A stretch of DNA of 64,000 nt from Kitasatospora gansuensis (lineage in GTDB: Bacteria; Actinomycetota; Actinomycetes; Streptomycetales; Streptomycetaceae): the NCBI RefSeq assembly GCF_014203705.1, contig NZ_JACHJR010000001.1, positions 6,696,001 to 6,760,000 of the forward strand, read 5' to 3'. Under the pieces are notes generated by a model. That model was not told the DNA's origin, made no database searches, and worked only from the letters and a program-made list of their open reading frames with translations. Each line of letters starts with the position of its first letter. The stretch's first letter is position 1. Below are positions 25,372 through 34,133 of this stretch, one piece after another. Both the position numbers and the translations under genes were made by a program.

Positions 25372-26705
25372 TGGGCGACCTTGAGTCCGCGGTTCTTCAG
25401 CTCGGCGACGGTGGCCTGCTGGCCGGCGTCGACGGCCCCCTGGACCGTGCCGCCCTGGCCCAGCTTGCCGAGGGTGTCCTTGATCGCGGTATTGGTGGCG
25501 CCCATCGCCGGGCCCCACTGCCAGCCCTGCTTGATGGACTCGGCGGCCTTGACGAAGACGGAGTAGATGTCCTGGCCGCCGTAGAAGTCGGTCTTGAAGG
25601 CGGCCTTGGCGACCGGGACGAGCTCGGGCGCCGCCGGGTACATCGAGGAGGTGCCGGAGGAGATCCGGGCCTGGATGCCCTCGGGGGTGGTGGTCGCCCA
25701 GGTGGCGAACTCGAGCGCGGCCTTGGCCTTCTTGCTGTCCTTGGAGACCGCGAAGGTGGTGCCGCCGAGCATGCCGCTGGCCGGGGCGCCGTCCCAGGTC
25801 GGGACCGGGGCCACGGCCCACTTGCCGGTGGCGTCCGGCACGGTGCCCTTCAGGACGCCGCCGCCCCAGGCCGCGCCCACGTACCCGGCCGTCTCGCCCT
25901 TCTGCAGGGACGCCGTCCACTGCTGGCTGAACGAGGGCTGGACGCGGACCAGGTCGTCGGAGACCAGCTGCTGCCAGTAGTCCGTGACGCGCTTGGTCTG
26001 GCTGCTGCCGAGGTCGATGTTCCAGGTGTCCCCGACGCCGGTGAACCAGTGCGCGCCGTTCTGCCAGGCCAGCGCCTCGAAGGTGCTCGGGTCGTCCGGG
26101 AAGAAGGTGCCGATCCGGGAGTTCGGGTCGGCCTGCTTGAGCTTCTGGGCGGCGGCGCGGTACTCGTCCCAGGTCTTCGGCGGGGCGGTGATGCCGGCCT
26201 TGTCGAAGAGGTCCTTGCGGTAGAAGAAGGCCTGCGGGGCGGCGTCCAGCGGAATCGCCCAGACGGCGCGGCCGAGGGTGGTCAGCTCGACGGCCTGCGG
26301 CAGGTACTTCGCCTTGAGGTCGGCGGAGACGAGCTTGGTGATGTCCTGCACGGCGCCCTGGCTGACGAAGTCGGGCAGCTGGCCGTACTCGGTGTTGAAG
26401 ACGTCGGGCGCGTTGCCCGCCTTCACCGCGTTGGAGATCTTCGCGTAGCCGCCGGCCACGCCGGAGGGGATCGACTCGAACTTGACCTGGACGTTCTTGT
26501 GCGAGGCGTTGAAGGCGTTCACCACGTCCTGGGTGCCCTTGGCCCAGCCCCAGAAGGTGATCGAGACGGGCTGGCCGTCATCGGCGGCGGCGGTGTCCTC
26601 GGCACCGGATCCGCAGGCCGTCAGGAGGGAGAGGGTGACGGCGGCGGCGGTGAGAGCGGCGGCGGCGCGGACTCTGCGGCGGCGGGCGGCGGGGGTGAGG
26701 GACAT
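25368..26705 (-). CDS. Sugar-binding lipoprotein of ABC importer
   Basis: 445 residues. A lipoprotein signal has the basic RRRRVR start, a hydrophobic core and lipobox LLTACG, with Cys near residue 31. The mature part is an extracellular solute-binding protein family 1 domain (ITFWGWAKGTQDVVNAFNASHKNVQVKF, GNAPDVFNTEYGQLPDFVSQGAVQDIT, MLGGTTFAVSKDSKKAKAALEFATW). It is the first gene of the leftward operon and should set substrate specificity; an acidic oligosaccharide is likely from context. Confidence 0.92.
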   Translation of the reverse strand: MSLTPAARRRRVRAAAALTAAAVTLSLLTACGSGAEDTAAADDGQPVSITFWGWAKGTQDVVNAFNASHKNVQVKFESIPSGVAGGYAKISNAVKAGNAPDVFNTEYGQLPDFVSQGAVQDITKLVSADLKAKYLPQAVELTTLGRAVWAIPLDAAPQAFFYRKDLFDKAGITAPPKTWDEYRAAAQKLKQADPNSRIGTFFPDDPSTFEALAWQNGAHWFTGVGDTWNIDLGSSQTKRVTDYWQQLVSDDLVRVQPSFSQQWTASLQKGETAGYVGAAWGGGVLKGTVPDATGKWAVAPVPTWDGAPASGMLGGTTFAVSKDSKKAKAALEFATWATTTPEGIQARISSGTSSMYPAAPELVPVAKAAFKTDFYGGQDIYSVFVKAAESIKQGWQWGPAMGATNTAIKDTLGKLGQGGTVQGAVDAGQQATVAELKNRGLKVAQ

Positions 26706-26751
26706 GGCGCGGCTCCTGTGGAAGGGGGGCGGTGTGCCGGGGGGTGTCGCT

Positions 26752-26800
26752 ATCCTGCGACCACCTTCGATCGGAGTCAAGAGCAAAGGATCAATTGATC
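26752..26800 (-). promoter_or_regulatory. Promoter and operator of the leftward catabolic operon
   Basis: On the minus strand: -35 TTGACT (26780-26775), 17-base spacer, -10 CAGGAT (26757-26752). A perfect 12-base palindrome GATCAATTGATC (26789-26800) ends 8 bases upstream of the -35 box. Confidence 0.7.
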
Positions 26801-26869
26801 TGATGTGATCTCACTGTGACCATCCACTGCCCTGATGCCGCTGGTGGGCCGAGTTGGCCTGAATATTCG

Positions 26870-26918
26870 GATCATTTGATCTGGATTGCTTGACGATCGA
26901 TCGGCCGCTCCCTAGATT
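26870..26918 (+). promoter_or_regulatory. Promoter and operator of the DUF2264 gene
   Basis: -35 TTGACG (26890-26895), 17-base spacer, -10 TAGATT (26913-26918). The near-palindrome GATCATTTGATC (26870-26881) ends 8 bases upstream of the -35, the same geometry as at the divergent promoter. Confidence 0.72.
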
Positions 26919-26949
26919 CGATCAGCCACCCCGAGCAAGGAGCACACCC

Positions 26950-28881
26950 ATGCCCTCGATCGAGCTCCCGCCCGAAGACCGCGTGCTCAGCCCGCACACC
27001 GGCTGGACCAGGGCGCACTGGGAGGCCGTCGCCGACGGCCTGCTGGCCGCCGTCGGGCGGCACGCCTGCCCCGGGTACGCCCTGATCGACCTGCCGGGCA
27101 GTCGTCCGAGCGTCTCCGGACGCCGTTCGGACGGCCTGGAGGGCTACGCGCGGACCTTCCTGCTCGCGGCCCTCCGGGTGGCCGGGGCCGGCGGGGACGA
27201 CCCGCACGGCGTCCTGAAGCGGTACGCCGAAGGGCTGGCGGCGGGCACCCGCACCCCCACCACGGAGCGCGACCTCGCCGACGGCGACCAGGTCTCCTGG
27301 CCGCTGATCGGCGACCGCAGCCAGGCCATGGTCGAGGCCGCGTCGATCGCCGTGGCCCTGCGCCTCACCCGTCCGTGGCTCTGGGACGGGCTGGACGAGC
27401 GGACCCGTGAGCAGGTTCGCGCCTGGCTGGCCCCGGCCCTGCACCACACCCCGGTCGACAACAACTGGTGGCTCTTCCCCGCCATGGTCGGGGGCTTCCT
27501 GGCCGAAGTGGGCCTCGACCAGGACGGCTCCGCCCAGCGCGCCCTCGACCGCGGCCTGGCGAAGATCGAGCAGTGGTACCTGGGCAACGGCTGGTACACC
27601 GACGGCCGCCCGCGCGCGTTCGACCACTACAACGGCTGGGCCTTCCACCTGTACCCCGTCCTGCACGCCCGGCTCAGCGGCGACCCGCGGCTGCGCGACA
27701 CCTACGGCCCCCGGCTCGCCGCCTACCTGGACGGCTACGCGCGCACCTTCGGCGCGGACGGCGCGCCCGTCCACCAGGGCAGGTCGCTCGCCTACCGCTT
27801 CGCCGCGGCCGGGCCGCTGTGGGCGGGCGCGCTGAGCGGGCACACCCCGCTGGCGCCCGGTGCCACCCGCCGCCTCGCCTCCGGCGCGCTCCGGTACTTC
27901 GTCGACGGCGGGGCGCTGGACGCGGACGGCCTGCTCACACTCGGCTGGTTCGGACCGTACCCGCCGATGGTGCAGGAGTACTCGGGACCGGCCTCGCCCT
28001 ACTGGGCGAGCAAGGGCTTCCTCGGGCTGCTGCTGCCGCCCGACCACCCGGTCTGGACGGCGGTCGAGGAGCCGGGCCCGGCCGAGCGCGAGGACGCGGT
28101 CGTCCCGCTCCCGCAGCCCGGCTGGCTGATCCAGTCCACCGCCGCCGACGGCCTGGTCCGGCTGCACAACCACGGCAGCGACGACCAGCCGGCCGACCAG
28201 GTGCTGCCCGACAGCCCGCTCTACGCCCGGCTCGCCCACTCCACCGCCACCGGCCCGGCCTTCGGGGACGTCCCCGACAACCACTTCGGGCTGGTGGCCG
28301 ACGGCGCGATCAGTGAACGCGGCCCGATCCGTCCGCTCGGCACCGGCGACGGCTGGGCGGCCTCCGCCCACCGGCCCCGGATCGGCGGCGTCGAGCTCCC
28401 GGGCGTCACCGTGACCTCGGTGCTGCTGGCGTCCGGCGCGGAGGAGGTCCACGTCCACCTGGTCACCGGGGCGGACCCCGGCACCGAGGTCCGGCACAGC
28501 GGGTGGGCGGTGGCCGGCGGCGAGGTCCGCGCCGGGTCGGACCACCGGTTCGCCGAGGTCTCGGCCACCCGCCCTGGCGGTGGGCGGCTGAGCTCGGCGC
28601 TGCGGCCCGTCCAGGGCTTCACCGCGGCAGGCACCCACCGGCTCGCGGACGGCACGGCGTTCGGGCCCGACGCGGCGCTGCCCGTGCTGACGGGCGGTAC
28701 CCCGGCCGACGGGCCCGCGCTGTTCGTCGCGGCATCGCGGCTGGCCGGACCGGCAACCCGGCCGTTCCCGGCGCCCCGGGTGATCGTCGACGGCTGCCAA
28801 GTACAAGTGCACTGGCCGGACGGGACCGGGCACGAGGCCCTGCTCGCCACCGGAGCCGTCACCGTCCGGCGGACGGGATGA
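26950..28881 (+). CDS. DUF2264 domain protein, probable polysaccharide-processing enzyme
   Basis: 643 residues with an AAGGAG site. An N-terminal (alpha/alpha)n-barrel (about 1-370) has typical DUF2264 motifs VDNNWWLFPAMVGGFLAEVG, DGWYTDGRPRAFDHYNGWAFHLYP-like sequence and QGRSLAYRFAA. A C-terminal beta-rich half (about 390-640) follows. There is no signal peptide, so it works in the cytoplasm on imported oligosaccharide. As I recall, DUF2264 proteins are classed in a CAZy glycosidase family with beta-glucuronidase activity (GH154); that needs checking. It is coupled by ATGA to the next gene. Confidence 0.85.
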   Translation: MPSIELPPEDRVLSPHTGWTRAHWEAVADGLLAAVGRHACPGYALIDLPGSRPSVSGRRSDGLEGYARTFLLAALRVAGAGGDDPHGVLKRYAEGLAAGTRTPTTERDLADGDQVSWPLIGDRSQAMVEAASIAVALRLTRPWLWDGLDERTREQVRAWLAPALHHTPVDNNWWLFPAMVGGFLAEVGLDQDGSAQRALDRGLAKIEQWYLGNGWYTDGRPRAFDHYNGWAFHLYPVLHARLSGDPRLRDTYGPRLAAYLDGYARTFGADGAPVHQGRSLAYRFAAAGPLWAGALSGHTPLAPGATRRLASGALRYFVDGGALDADGLLTLGWFGPYPPMVQEYSGPASPYWASKGFLGLLLPPDHPVWTAVEEPGPAEREDAVVPLPQPGWLIQSTAADGLVRLHNHGSDDQPADQVLPDSPLYARLAHSTATGPAFGDVPDNHFGLVADGAISERGPIRPLGTGDGWAASAHRPRIGGVELPGVTVTSVLLASGAEEVHVHLVTGADPGTEVRHSGWAVAGGEVRAGSDHRFAEVSATRPGGGRLSSALRPVQGFTAAGTHRLADGTAFGPDAALPVLTGGTPADGPALFVAASRLAGPATRPFPAPRVIVDGCQVQVHWPDGTGHEALLATGAVTVRRTG

Positions 28882-29666
28882 CCGCCGTGCGACTCGCCTT
28901 CTCCACGCTCGGCCTGCCCGGCCGCCCGCTCGCCGAGGTGGTCCGCCTCGCCGTGACGCACGGCTGGAGCGGACTCGAACTCCGCTGCGCGCCGGGCGAA
29001 CCGGTGCACCCGGCGATGACCGCCGAGGAGCGGCGGGCGGCGGCCCGGACCCTGACCGGAGCCGGGATCACCCCGCTGGCCCTGGCCGGCTACGTCGGGA
29101 TCGCGGCCCCCGGTGACGACGCCGCCCCGGTCGCCGAGCTGCGCGAGCAGCTCCGGCTGGCCGCCGACCTCGGCGCGCGGTACGTCCGGGTCTTCCCGCG
29201 CGGCGGCGACGGGCCCGCCGCCGAGGCCGACCGGCGCGCCGCCCGCCGCCTGGCCGCCGCGGCCGACACCGCCCTGGCCCTGGGCGTACGCATCCTGGTG
29301 GAGACCCACGACTCGCACCGGGGCGGGCGGGACGTGGCCCGGCTGCTCGACCTGGTGCACCATCAGTCTGCAGGCGCCCTGTGGGACCTGATGCACACTC
29401 GGCTGGCGGGTGAGTCACCCGTGGAGTCGTTTGCGGCGCTCGCCCCGCACCTCGGCTACGTCCAGGTCAAGGACATCGCCGGGCCGCAGGACCTCACCCC
29501 GCTGCCGCTCGGCGGGGGAGTGCTGCCCATCGCCGGGTGCGTACGCCTGCTGCCGCGCGACTGCTGGGTCTCGTGGGAGTACGAGGCGCCGTGGTTCCCG
29601 TCGGCCGCCCCGCTGCCGGACCTGCTCGGGCCCGGCGCGGCCTTCCTCACCGCGGCGGCCGGCTGA
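28878..29666 (+). CDS. TIM-barrel sugar phosphate isomerase/epimerase
   Basis: 262 residues. The ATG overlaps the DUF2264 stop (ATGA). Barrel motifs: LAFSTLGLPGRPLAEVV, GWSGLELRC, ARYVRVFPRGG, ILVETHDSHRG with the metal-binding Glu/His, LWDLMHT and YVQVKDIAG. It differs in sequence from the barrel protein at 19206-20027 and so probably acts on another intermediate of the same pathway. Confidence 0.82.
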   Translation: MTAVRLAFSTLGLPGRPLAEVVRLAVTHGWSGLELRCAPGEPVHPAMTAEERRAAARTLTGAGITPLALAGYVGIAAPGDDAAPVAELREQLRLAADLGARYVRVFPRGGDGPAAEADRRAARRLAAAADTALALGVRILVETHDSHRGGRDVARLLDLVHHQSAGALWDLMHTRLAGESPVESFAALAPHLGYVQVKDIAGPQDLTPLPLGGGVLPIAGCVRLLPRDCWVSWEYEAPWFPSAAPLPDLLGPGAAFLTAAAG

Positions 29667-29687
29667 CCCCGCGTCGGGTCAGCCGGC
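29658..29687. terminator. Bidirectional hairpin between convergent genes
   Basis: 12-bp perfect arms GCCGGCTGACCC / GGGTCAGCCGGC with a 6-base loop span the stop codons of the isomerase and the second regulator. Confidence 0.8.
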
Positions 29688-30740
29688 GCCGCCGCCGCAC
29701 GAGGTGCGGACCTTCAGCTCCGGCAGCAACTGGACGTGGTGGGTCGGCAGTTCGGACCTGCCGTCGAGGCGACGGAGCATCAGCTCCACCGCGGCGGTGC
29801 CCACCGCGCGCTTGGGCGGGGCGACGGCCGTCAGCGGCGGGGCGGCCAGCGCCGCGAACACGTCGTCGTACGAGATCAGCGCCAGGTCGTCCGGCACCCG
29901 CAGACCCCGGGCCCGCAGCAGCGGCACCAGCTGGATCGCCTCGTGGTCGTTGTGCACCAGGACCGCCCGCACACCGTCGGCCGCCGCCTCGATGATCCGC
30001 GCGGCCACCAGCTCCGAGTCGAGGCCCGGGCGGTGGATGTCGATCACCGGCTGCGGCTTCAGCCCCAGCAGCCGGACCGCCTCCGTGTAGCCGGCCCGCA
30101 CCTGGTGCGCCGTCCAGCTGTCCTCCCGGGCGGCGAGCAGGACGGACTCGTGGCCGAGCGAGAGCAGGTGGCGCAGGGCGAGCAGCACGCCATGGCGGTG
30201 GTCGGAGCCGACCGCGTCCAGCTCGGCGGCGGCGCTGTCCGGCGGGGCGAGCCGCTCGACCAGAATGGCGGGCACCGGCAGATCGCGTACCCACTCCGTC
30301 TCCCCGGAGTCGGTGCCGGGACGCCAGTTGGGGGTCAGCAGCAGCCCGTCGAGCCCGGCGTCCAGCAGCTGCCCGACCTGGGCGTGATCGTCCGCGGACT
30401 CGTACGAGGCGATGCCGAGCACCAGCCTGGCCCCCGCTGCCAGGGCCGCCGCCCGGGCGCCGTCGATCACCTCGTCGAAGTACGAGCCGACGGTGGGGAC
30501 CAGCATGCCGATGACGTGACCGCTCCCCGCGGGCCCGGTCGTCGCACCCTCGGACCTGGGCAGTGAGACGGCCCCGTGGGAGCGGCGCAGCAGCCCGCTG
30601 TCGGCGAGCGCCGCGACGTCCCGGCGCACGGTGACCGGAGCGGTGCCGATCCGGGCCGCCAGATCCATCACCCGGACCGTGCCCAACTCCCGGACGACCT
30701 CGAGGATCCGAGCCCGCCGCTCCTCCGCAGTGATGGTCAT
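29679..30740 (-). CDS. Paralogous regulator: DeoR-type HTH with LacI-type sensor
   Basis: 353 residues. It has the same plan as the regulator at 16996-18060: HTH LGTVRVMDLAARIGTAPVTVRRDVAAL, then IGMLVPTVGSYFDEVIDGA, AVGSDHRHGVLLALRHLLSLGHE, LALISYDDVFAALAAPPLTAVAPPK. The sensor parts are nearly superimposable, but ligand-pocket residues differ, so the two may sense different intermediates. It is encoded convergently to the DUF2264 pair. No GATCA-N2-TGATC site is seen before its start. Confidence 0.87.
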   Translation of the reverse strand: MTITAEERRARILEVVRELGTVRVMDLAARIGTAPVTVRRDVAALADSGLLRRSHGAVSLPRSEGATTGPAGSGHVIGMLVPTVGSYFDEVIDGARAAALAAGARLVLGIASYESADDHAQVGQLLDAGLDGLLLTPNWRPGTDSGETEWVRDLPVPAILVERLAPPDSAAAELDAVGSDHRHGVLLALRHLLSLGHESVLLAAREDSWTAHQVRAGYTEAVRLLGLKPQPVIDIHRPGLDSELVAARIIEAAADGVRAVLVHNDHEAIQLVPLLRARGLRVPDDLALISYDDVFAALAAPPLTAVAPPKRAVGTAAVELMLRRLDGRSELPTHHVQLLPELKVRTSCGGGAG

Positions 30741-30881
30741 GGCTTCCCTCTCCCCGCCCGGAGCACCGAGGCAGCCGGTGCGTTCTCCAGACCAATTAGT
30801 ATCACTCGGTCACCTGCTGATCGAGTACCTGTGGACGGAGGGGCACCACCCTGCGGGGCTCCGGGCCGGGCGGGCCGCACA

Positions 30882-33836
30882 TCAGGCCGTGACGACCTCG
30901 AGCCGGGGCGGGTTGCCGCTGTTCAGACGGGTGTTGAGGACGGCCGCGAGGCCGACCGCGCCGAGCGGCCCGAAGACGGCGAGCGAGGCGGTGCCGCTTC
31001 CGCCGGCGGAGGGCAGCGCGGCGGCGACCGCGCCGGTCACGTCGAGGCCGACCCAGTCGTAGCCCGTGGAGACCGCTCCGGTGCCGAGCGCCGTGGTCGG
31101 GGCGGGGGCGCCGTTCCAGGTCACGCCGGGTTCCGTCCAGGTGCCGGAGGCGGTGGCGAAGGCCTGCAGCGTGGTCCGGATCCCGGCCGAGTCCTGGACG
31201 TTGCCGTACACCCAGAGCACCGCGCGGGACACCGTGCCGGTCAGCCCGGAGACGTCGAACTTCAGCAGGGACCTGCGGTTGTAGCCGTTGTTGGCCACGT
31301 TGCTGTTCTTCACCACCATGGTGGTGGCGTTGCCGTAGTTGGTGTTGCCGTAGGCCCCGTCGCGCACATAGGTGGTGGCGGTCGCGCCCAGCCGGGTCGC
31401 GGTCGCGGCAGCGGGGGCGGCGCCGGTGGTGCCGAGCGTGACGGACTGGCTCGCGCCCTGCTTGCCGCCGGTCTCGGCGAGCAGGGCGACCTGCCCCGAG
31501 GTGGTCAGGACGGTGACGCCGGAGGCGGCGGTGACGGAGGCGTAGCCGGGGCGGGCGACAGTGACCTGGACGGTGGTGGCGATCCGGCTCGGGTCGCTGA
31601 CGTGGACCGACAGCGTGCCGCCCTGCTCCTTCACGACCACCGAGCACGGGGCGGAGACCGTGATCGGCCCAGCCGTTCCGGCGGCGAAGAAGTTGGCCAT
31701 GGTCAGTCCGAGGGACGGGCAGCTGATCGCCTGGACGGTGGAGGTGTTGGACAGCACGGTGGCCGTCGGGGCCGCGGCCCGGGCGGCCGCGGTGGCCGCC
31801 GTCGCGCCCGGCATCAGCACGTAGTGGTAGCTCGCGTCGACCGGGTCGGTGCCGTGGTCGAGCGACATCGTGACGTAGTTGCGGGTGAGGGGGGTGGTGG
31901 AGGAGCCGGTGTTGACGTCGGACCAGGCCCCGGTGCGGGCCACCCGCTTGGCCTTGACCGTCGCACCGCCCGGGAACACCCAGGCGCCCACGCCGTTGAT
32001 GGCCATGTACTTGCTGCCGGTGAACGTCTGGCTCCAACCGAGCGTGCTGGACTGGACGGTGCCGTCCACGGTGAAGACGAACGCGTTGTTGGGGCTCATG
32101 TTGCGGTTGTCGACAGTGGTCTGAACCGGGACGCCGTCCGTGGCGGTGATCCCCGCACCCAGGCACACGATCGAGTCGTCCAGGCAGAACCAGGACTTCT
32201 TGCCGGTCAGCGTGGACTGCAGCCCGCGCACGTCCTGGCCGACCGCCGAGAAGGTGCCGTCGGTCGCGCCGCCCGCCCAGGTCGCGCTCGGGTGGGAGGC
32301 GCCCCAGGCGCCGCCCGCCGCATCGGCCAGGACCTTGGTGGAGACGGTGGTGCCCGGCAGCGCGTACGGGTCGACGGTGGGCCAGAAGGCGTCCGAGTAC
32401 TGGCCGTTGCCGTAGGTGTCGCCCCACCAGTAGAGCATTCCGTTGTTGGTGTGCCAGCCGCGCAGGTTCTCGCCGTTGCCGGTCTCGTAGAACGAGGTGC
32501 GGGCCGAGCACATGCTGATCGACGCGGCCCAGCCGGCCCGGCGGTGCACGGCCCGGTCCATCGCGAACACCCGGCTGTTCACCGGCTCGGCGCTCGCGGT
32601 GACCGAGGAGTTGTTCAACAGGGCCTGGGCGCGCGCCAGTTCGGGAATCTCCATGGTGGTGCTGGTGAGCAGGTTCCGGTAGTAGTCGCGCTGGATCCAG
32701 CCCTTGGCCATGGACTTCCAGGAGGCCGCCACGGACGCGGAGACCGCCCCGGAGTCGGCGAGCCGCAGGACGTGGCCCACGATCGAGTGCCCACGGACGT
32801 GGTCGTCCTGCTGCACGTCCGGCCTGGAGAGCTGGACGCCGCGGCTGATGGACCGGCCGGAGACGCCGTCCATCACCAGCCCGTTGTAGAGGAAGGGCGC
32901 GTAGGCGTTGGTCACCGAGTCGTAGTAGTTCTGCACGGCCGGGTCGGTGACGGCCCAGGCGGTGCCGGCCAGCAGCGCGAGCAGCTTGCTCACCCCCCGG
33001 AGGAAAACCTCGCCGTAGGCGCCGGTGTACGGGATGTAGGTGTGCTGCACGAAGCTGCCGTCGGCGTAGAACCCGTCACCGCTCAGCACGTACGGGAAGA
33101 CCGGGGGAAGGGCGTCGCGCGCGACGCCGATCGGGGCGGCGCTCTTGCCGAGCACGCCGCGCAGCGCGTACACCTGGCACAGGTCGACCCGGTTGGCCCC
33201 CGTGCTGGTGCCGCTGTACGTGGCCAGCCGGGAGGCGGGGACGAAGTGGTCGACCGCGGCACAGTAGTCGGCGATCTGAGCCGCCGTCAGCTGGGGGTAC
33301 ATCAGGACGCAGGCGTCCAGCATGCGCTGCGGGGCGCCGATCTCCCAGTCCCACCAGTTGTTGTAGACCGTCGTGGTGGGGGAGTAGGCATGGGCGTGCA
33401 TCCAGTCGAGACCGGTGGTGATCGCCGAGGCGAGCGACGCACTGCCGGTCAGACCCGTACCGGGCTGGACGTAGGCCAGTGCCATGACCCGCAGACGCAC
33501 GTAGCAACTGGTGACGTTGGCCGACACACTGCCGATCGGCAGGTCCGGCCACAGCGAGGACGCCCCCGGAGCGATCGACCCCAGGTAGCCGTCGGCTTCG
33601 GTGCCGAGCGCGGACAGCGCCGTGGAGTACGGGGCCGCCGCCGGGTCGAAGCCGGAGCCGGTCAGCATCAGCGACCAGGTGTCGCGCATGGCGTCGTAGG
33701 CGTCCGCGGCCCAGGCCGCCCCGGGGCGCAGCAGCTGGGACGCGGCCGCCAGGGCGGTGGCGGTCCCGCCGATCCGGAGCAGCCGCCGTCGGCTCATCGA
33801 AGCGCTGAAACGGCTGCGGGGCTGGTCGGCGTCCAT
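30882..33836 (-). CDS. Secreted PL8-family polysaccharide lyase with C-terminal DNRLRE-type domain
   Basis: 984 residues with an AAGGAGG site. A twin-arginine type leader (SRRRLLRIGGTATALAAASQLL) has its cleavage site near AWA. The PL8 alpha/alpha toroid (about 45-380) has catalytic residues visible in NNWWDWEIG (Asn) and SFVQHTYIPYTGAYGEV (His, Tyr). The central beta domains (about 400-800) are as in hyaluronate, chondroitin AC and xanthan lyases. A C-terminal 170-residue domain (TTYVRDGAYGNTNYG, RSLLKFDVSGL) resembles DNRLRE/CBM96-like carbohydrate-binding modules. It cleaves uronic-acid polysaccharides by beta-elimination and is the likely supplier of the import operon. Confidence 0.88.
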   Translation of the reverse strand: MDADQPRSRFSASMSRRRLLRIGGTATALAAASQLLRPGAAWAADAYDAMRDTWSLMLTGSGFDPAAAPYSTALSALGTEADGYLGSIAPGASSLWPDLPIGSVSANVTSCYVRLRVMALAYVQPGTGLTGSASLASAITTGLDWMHAHAYSPTTTVYNNWWDWEIGAPQRMLDACVLMYPQLTAAQIADYCAAVDHFVPASRLATYSGTSTGANRVDLCQVYALRGVLGKSAAPIGVARDALPPVFPYVLSGDGFYADGSFVQHTYIPYTGAYGEVFLRGVSKLLALLAGTAWAVTDPAVQNYYDSVTNAYAPFLYNGLVMDGVSGRSISRGVQLSRPDVQQDDHVRGHSIVGHVLRLADSGAVSASVAASWKSMAKGWIQRDYYRNLLTSTTMEIPELARAQALLNNSSVTASAEPVNSRVFAMDRAVHRRAGWAASISMCSARTSFYETGNGENLRGWHTNNGMLYWWGDTYGNGQYSDAFWPTVDPYALPGTTVSTKVLADAAGGAWGASHPSATWAGGATDGTFSAVGQDVRGLQSTLTGKKSWFCLDDSIVCLGAGITATDGVPVQTTVDNRNMSPNNAFVFTVDGTVQSSTLGWSQTFTGSKYMAINGVGAWVFPGGATVKAKRVARTGAWSDVNTGSSTTPLTRNYVTMSLDHGTDPVDASYHYVLMPGATAATAAARAAAPTATVLSNTSTVQAISCPSLGLTMANFFAAGTAGPITVSAPCSVVVKEQGGTLSVHVSDPSRIATTVQVTVARPGYASVTAASGVTVLTTSGQVALLAETGGKQGASQSVTLGTTGAAPAAATATRLGATATTYVRDGAYGNTNYGNATTMVVKNSNVANNGYNRRSLLKFDVSGLTGTVSRAVLWVYGNVQDSAGIRTTLQAFATASGTWTEPGVTWNGAPAPTTALGTGAVSTGYDWVGLDVTGAVAAALPSAGGSGTASLAVFGPLGAVGLAAVLNTRLNSGNPPRLEVVTA

Positions 33837-34133
33837 GGCACGTCCTCCTTGACGAACGAAACCCCCCGATCCGAATGGCCAGGACGGTAACGGCCGCCGC
33901 TCCGCACCGGCAATGGGCCGGGACCACATGACCGGCCATATGTTTCGCCGCACCCGGTCCGACCCCGGAAGGTGGTCACGGATAGTGAGGGCGCGAACTC
34001 CCTGCGGAGCGTCCATGCGGCAGCCGGGTGACCTGACATGGTCCAGCCAGTTCGCTGACGAAGCCTTCAAGGGTTGCCGACGAACCGTCACCCTGAACAG
34101 GCCGGTGGAGGACGGGTCGACGGGGGTGAGGGC

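Noticed and set aside
30576..33890. 1100-codon open frame on the plus strand
   Set aside because: It is the antisense shadow of the PL8 lyase gene: Gly/Val/Arg-rich composition, no domains, and the minus strand has clear lyase motifs.
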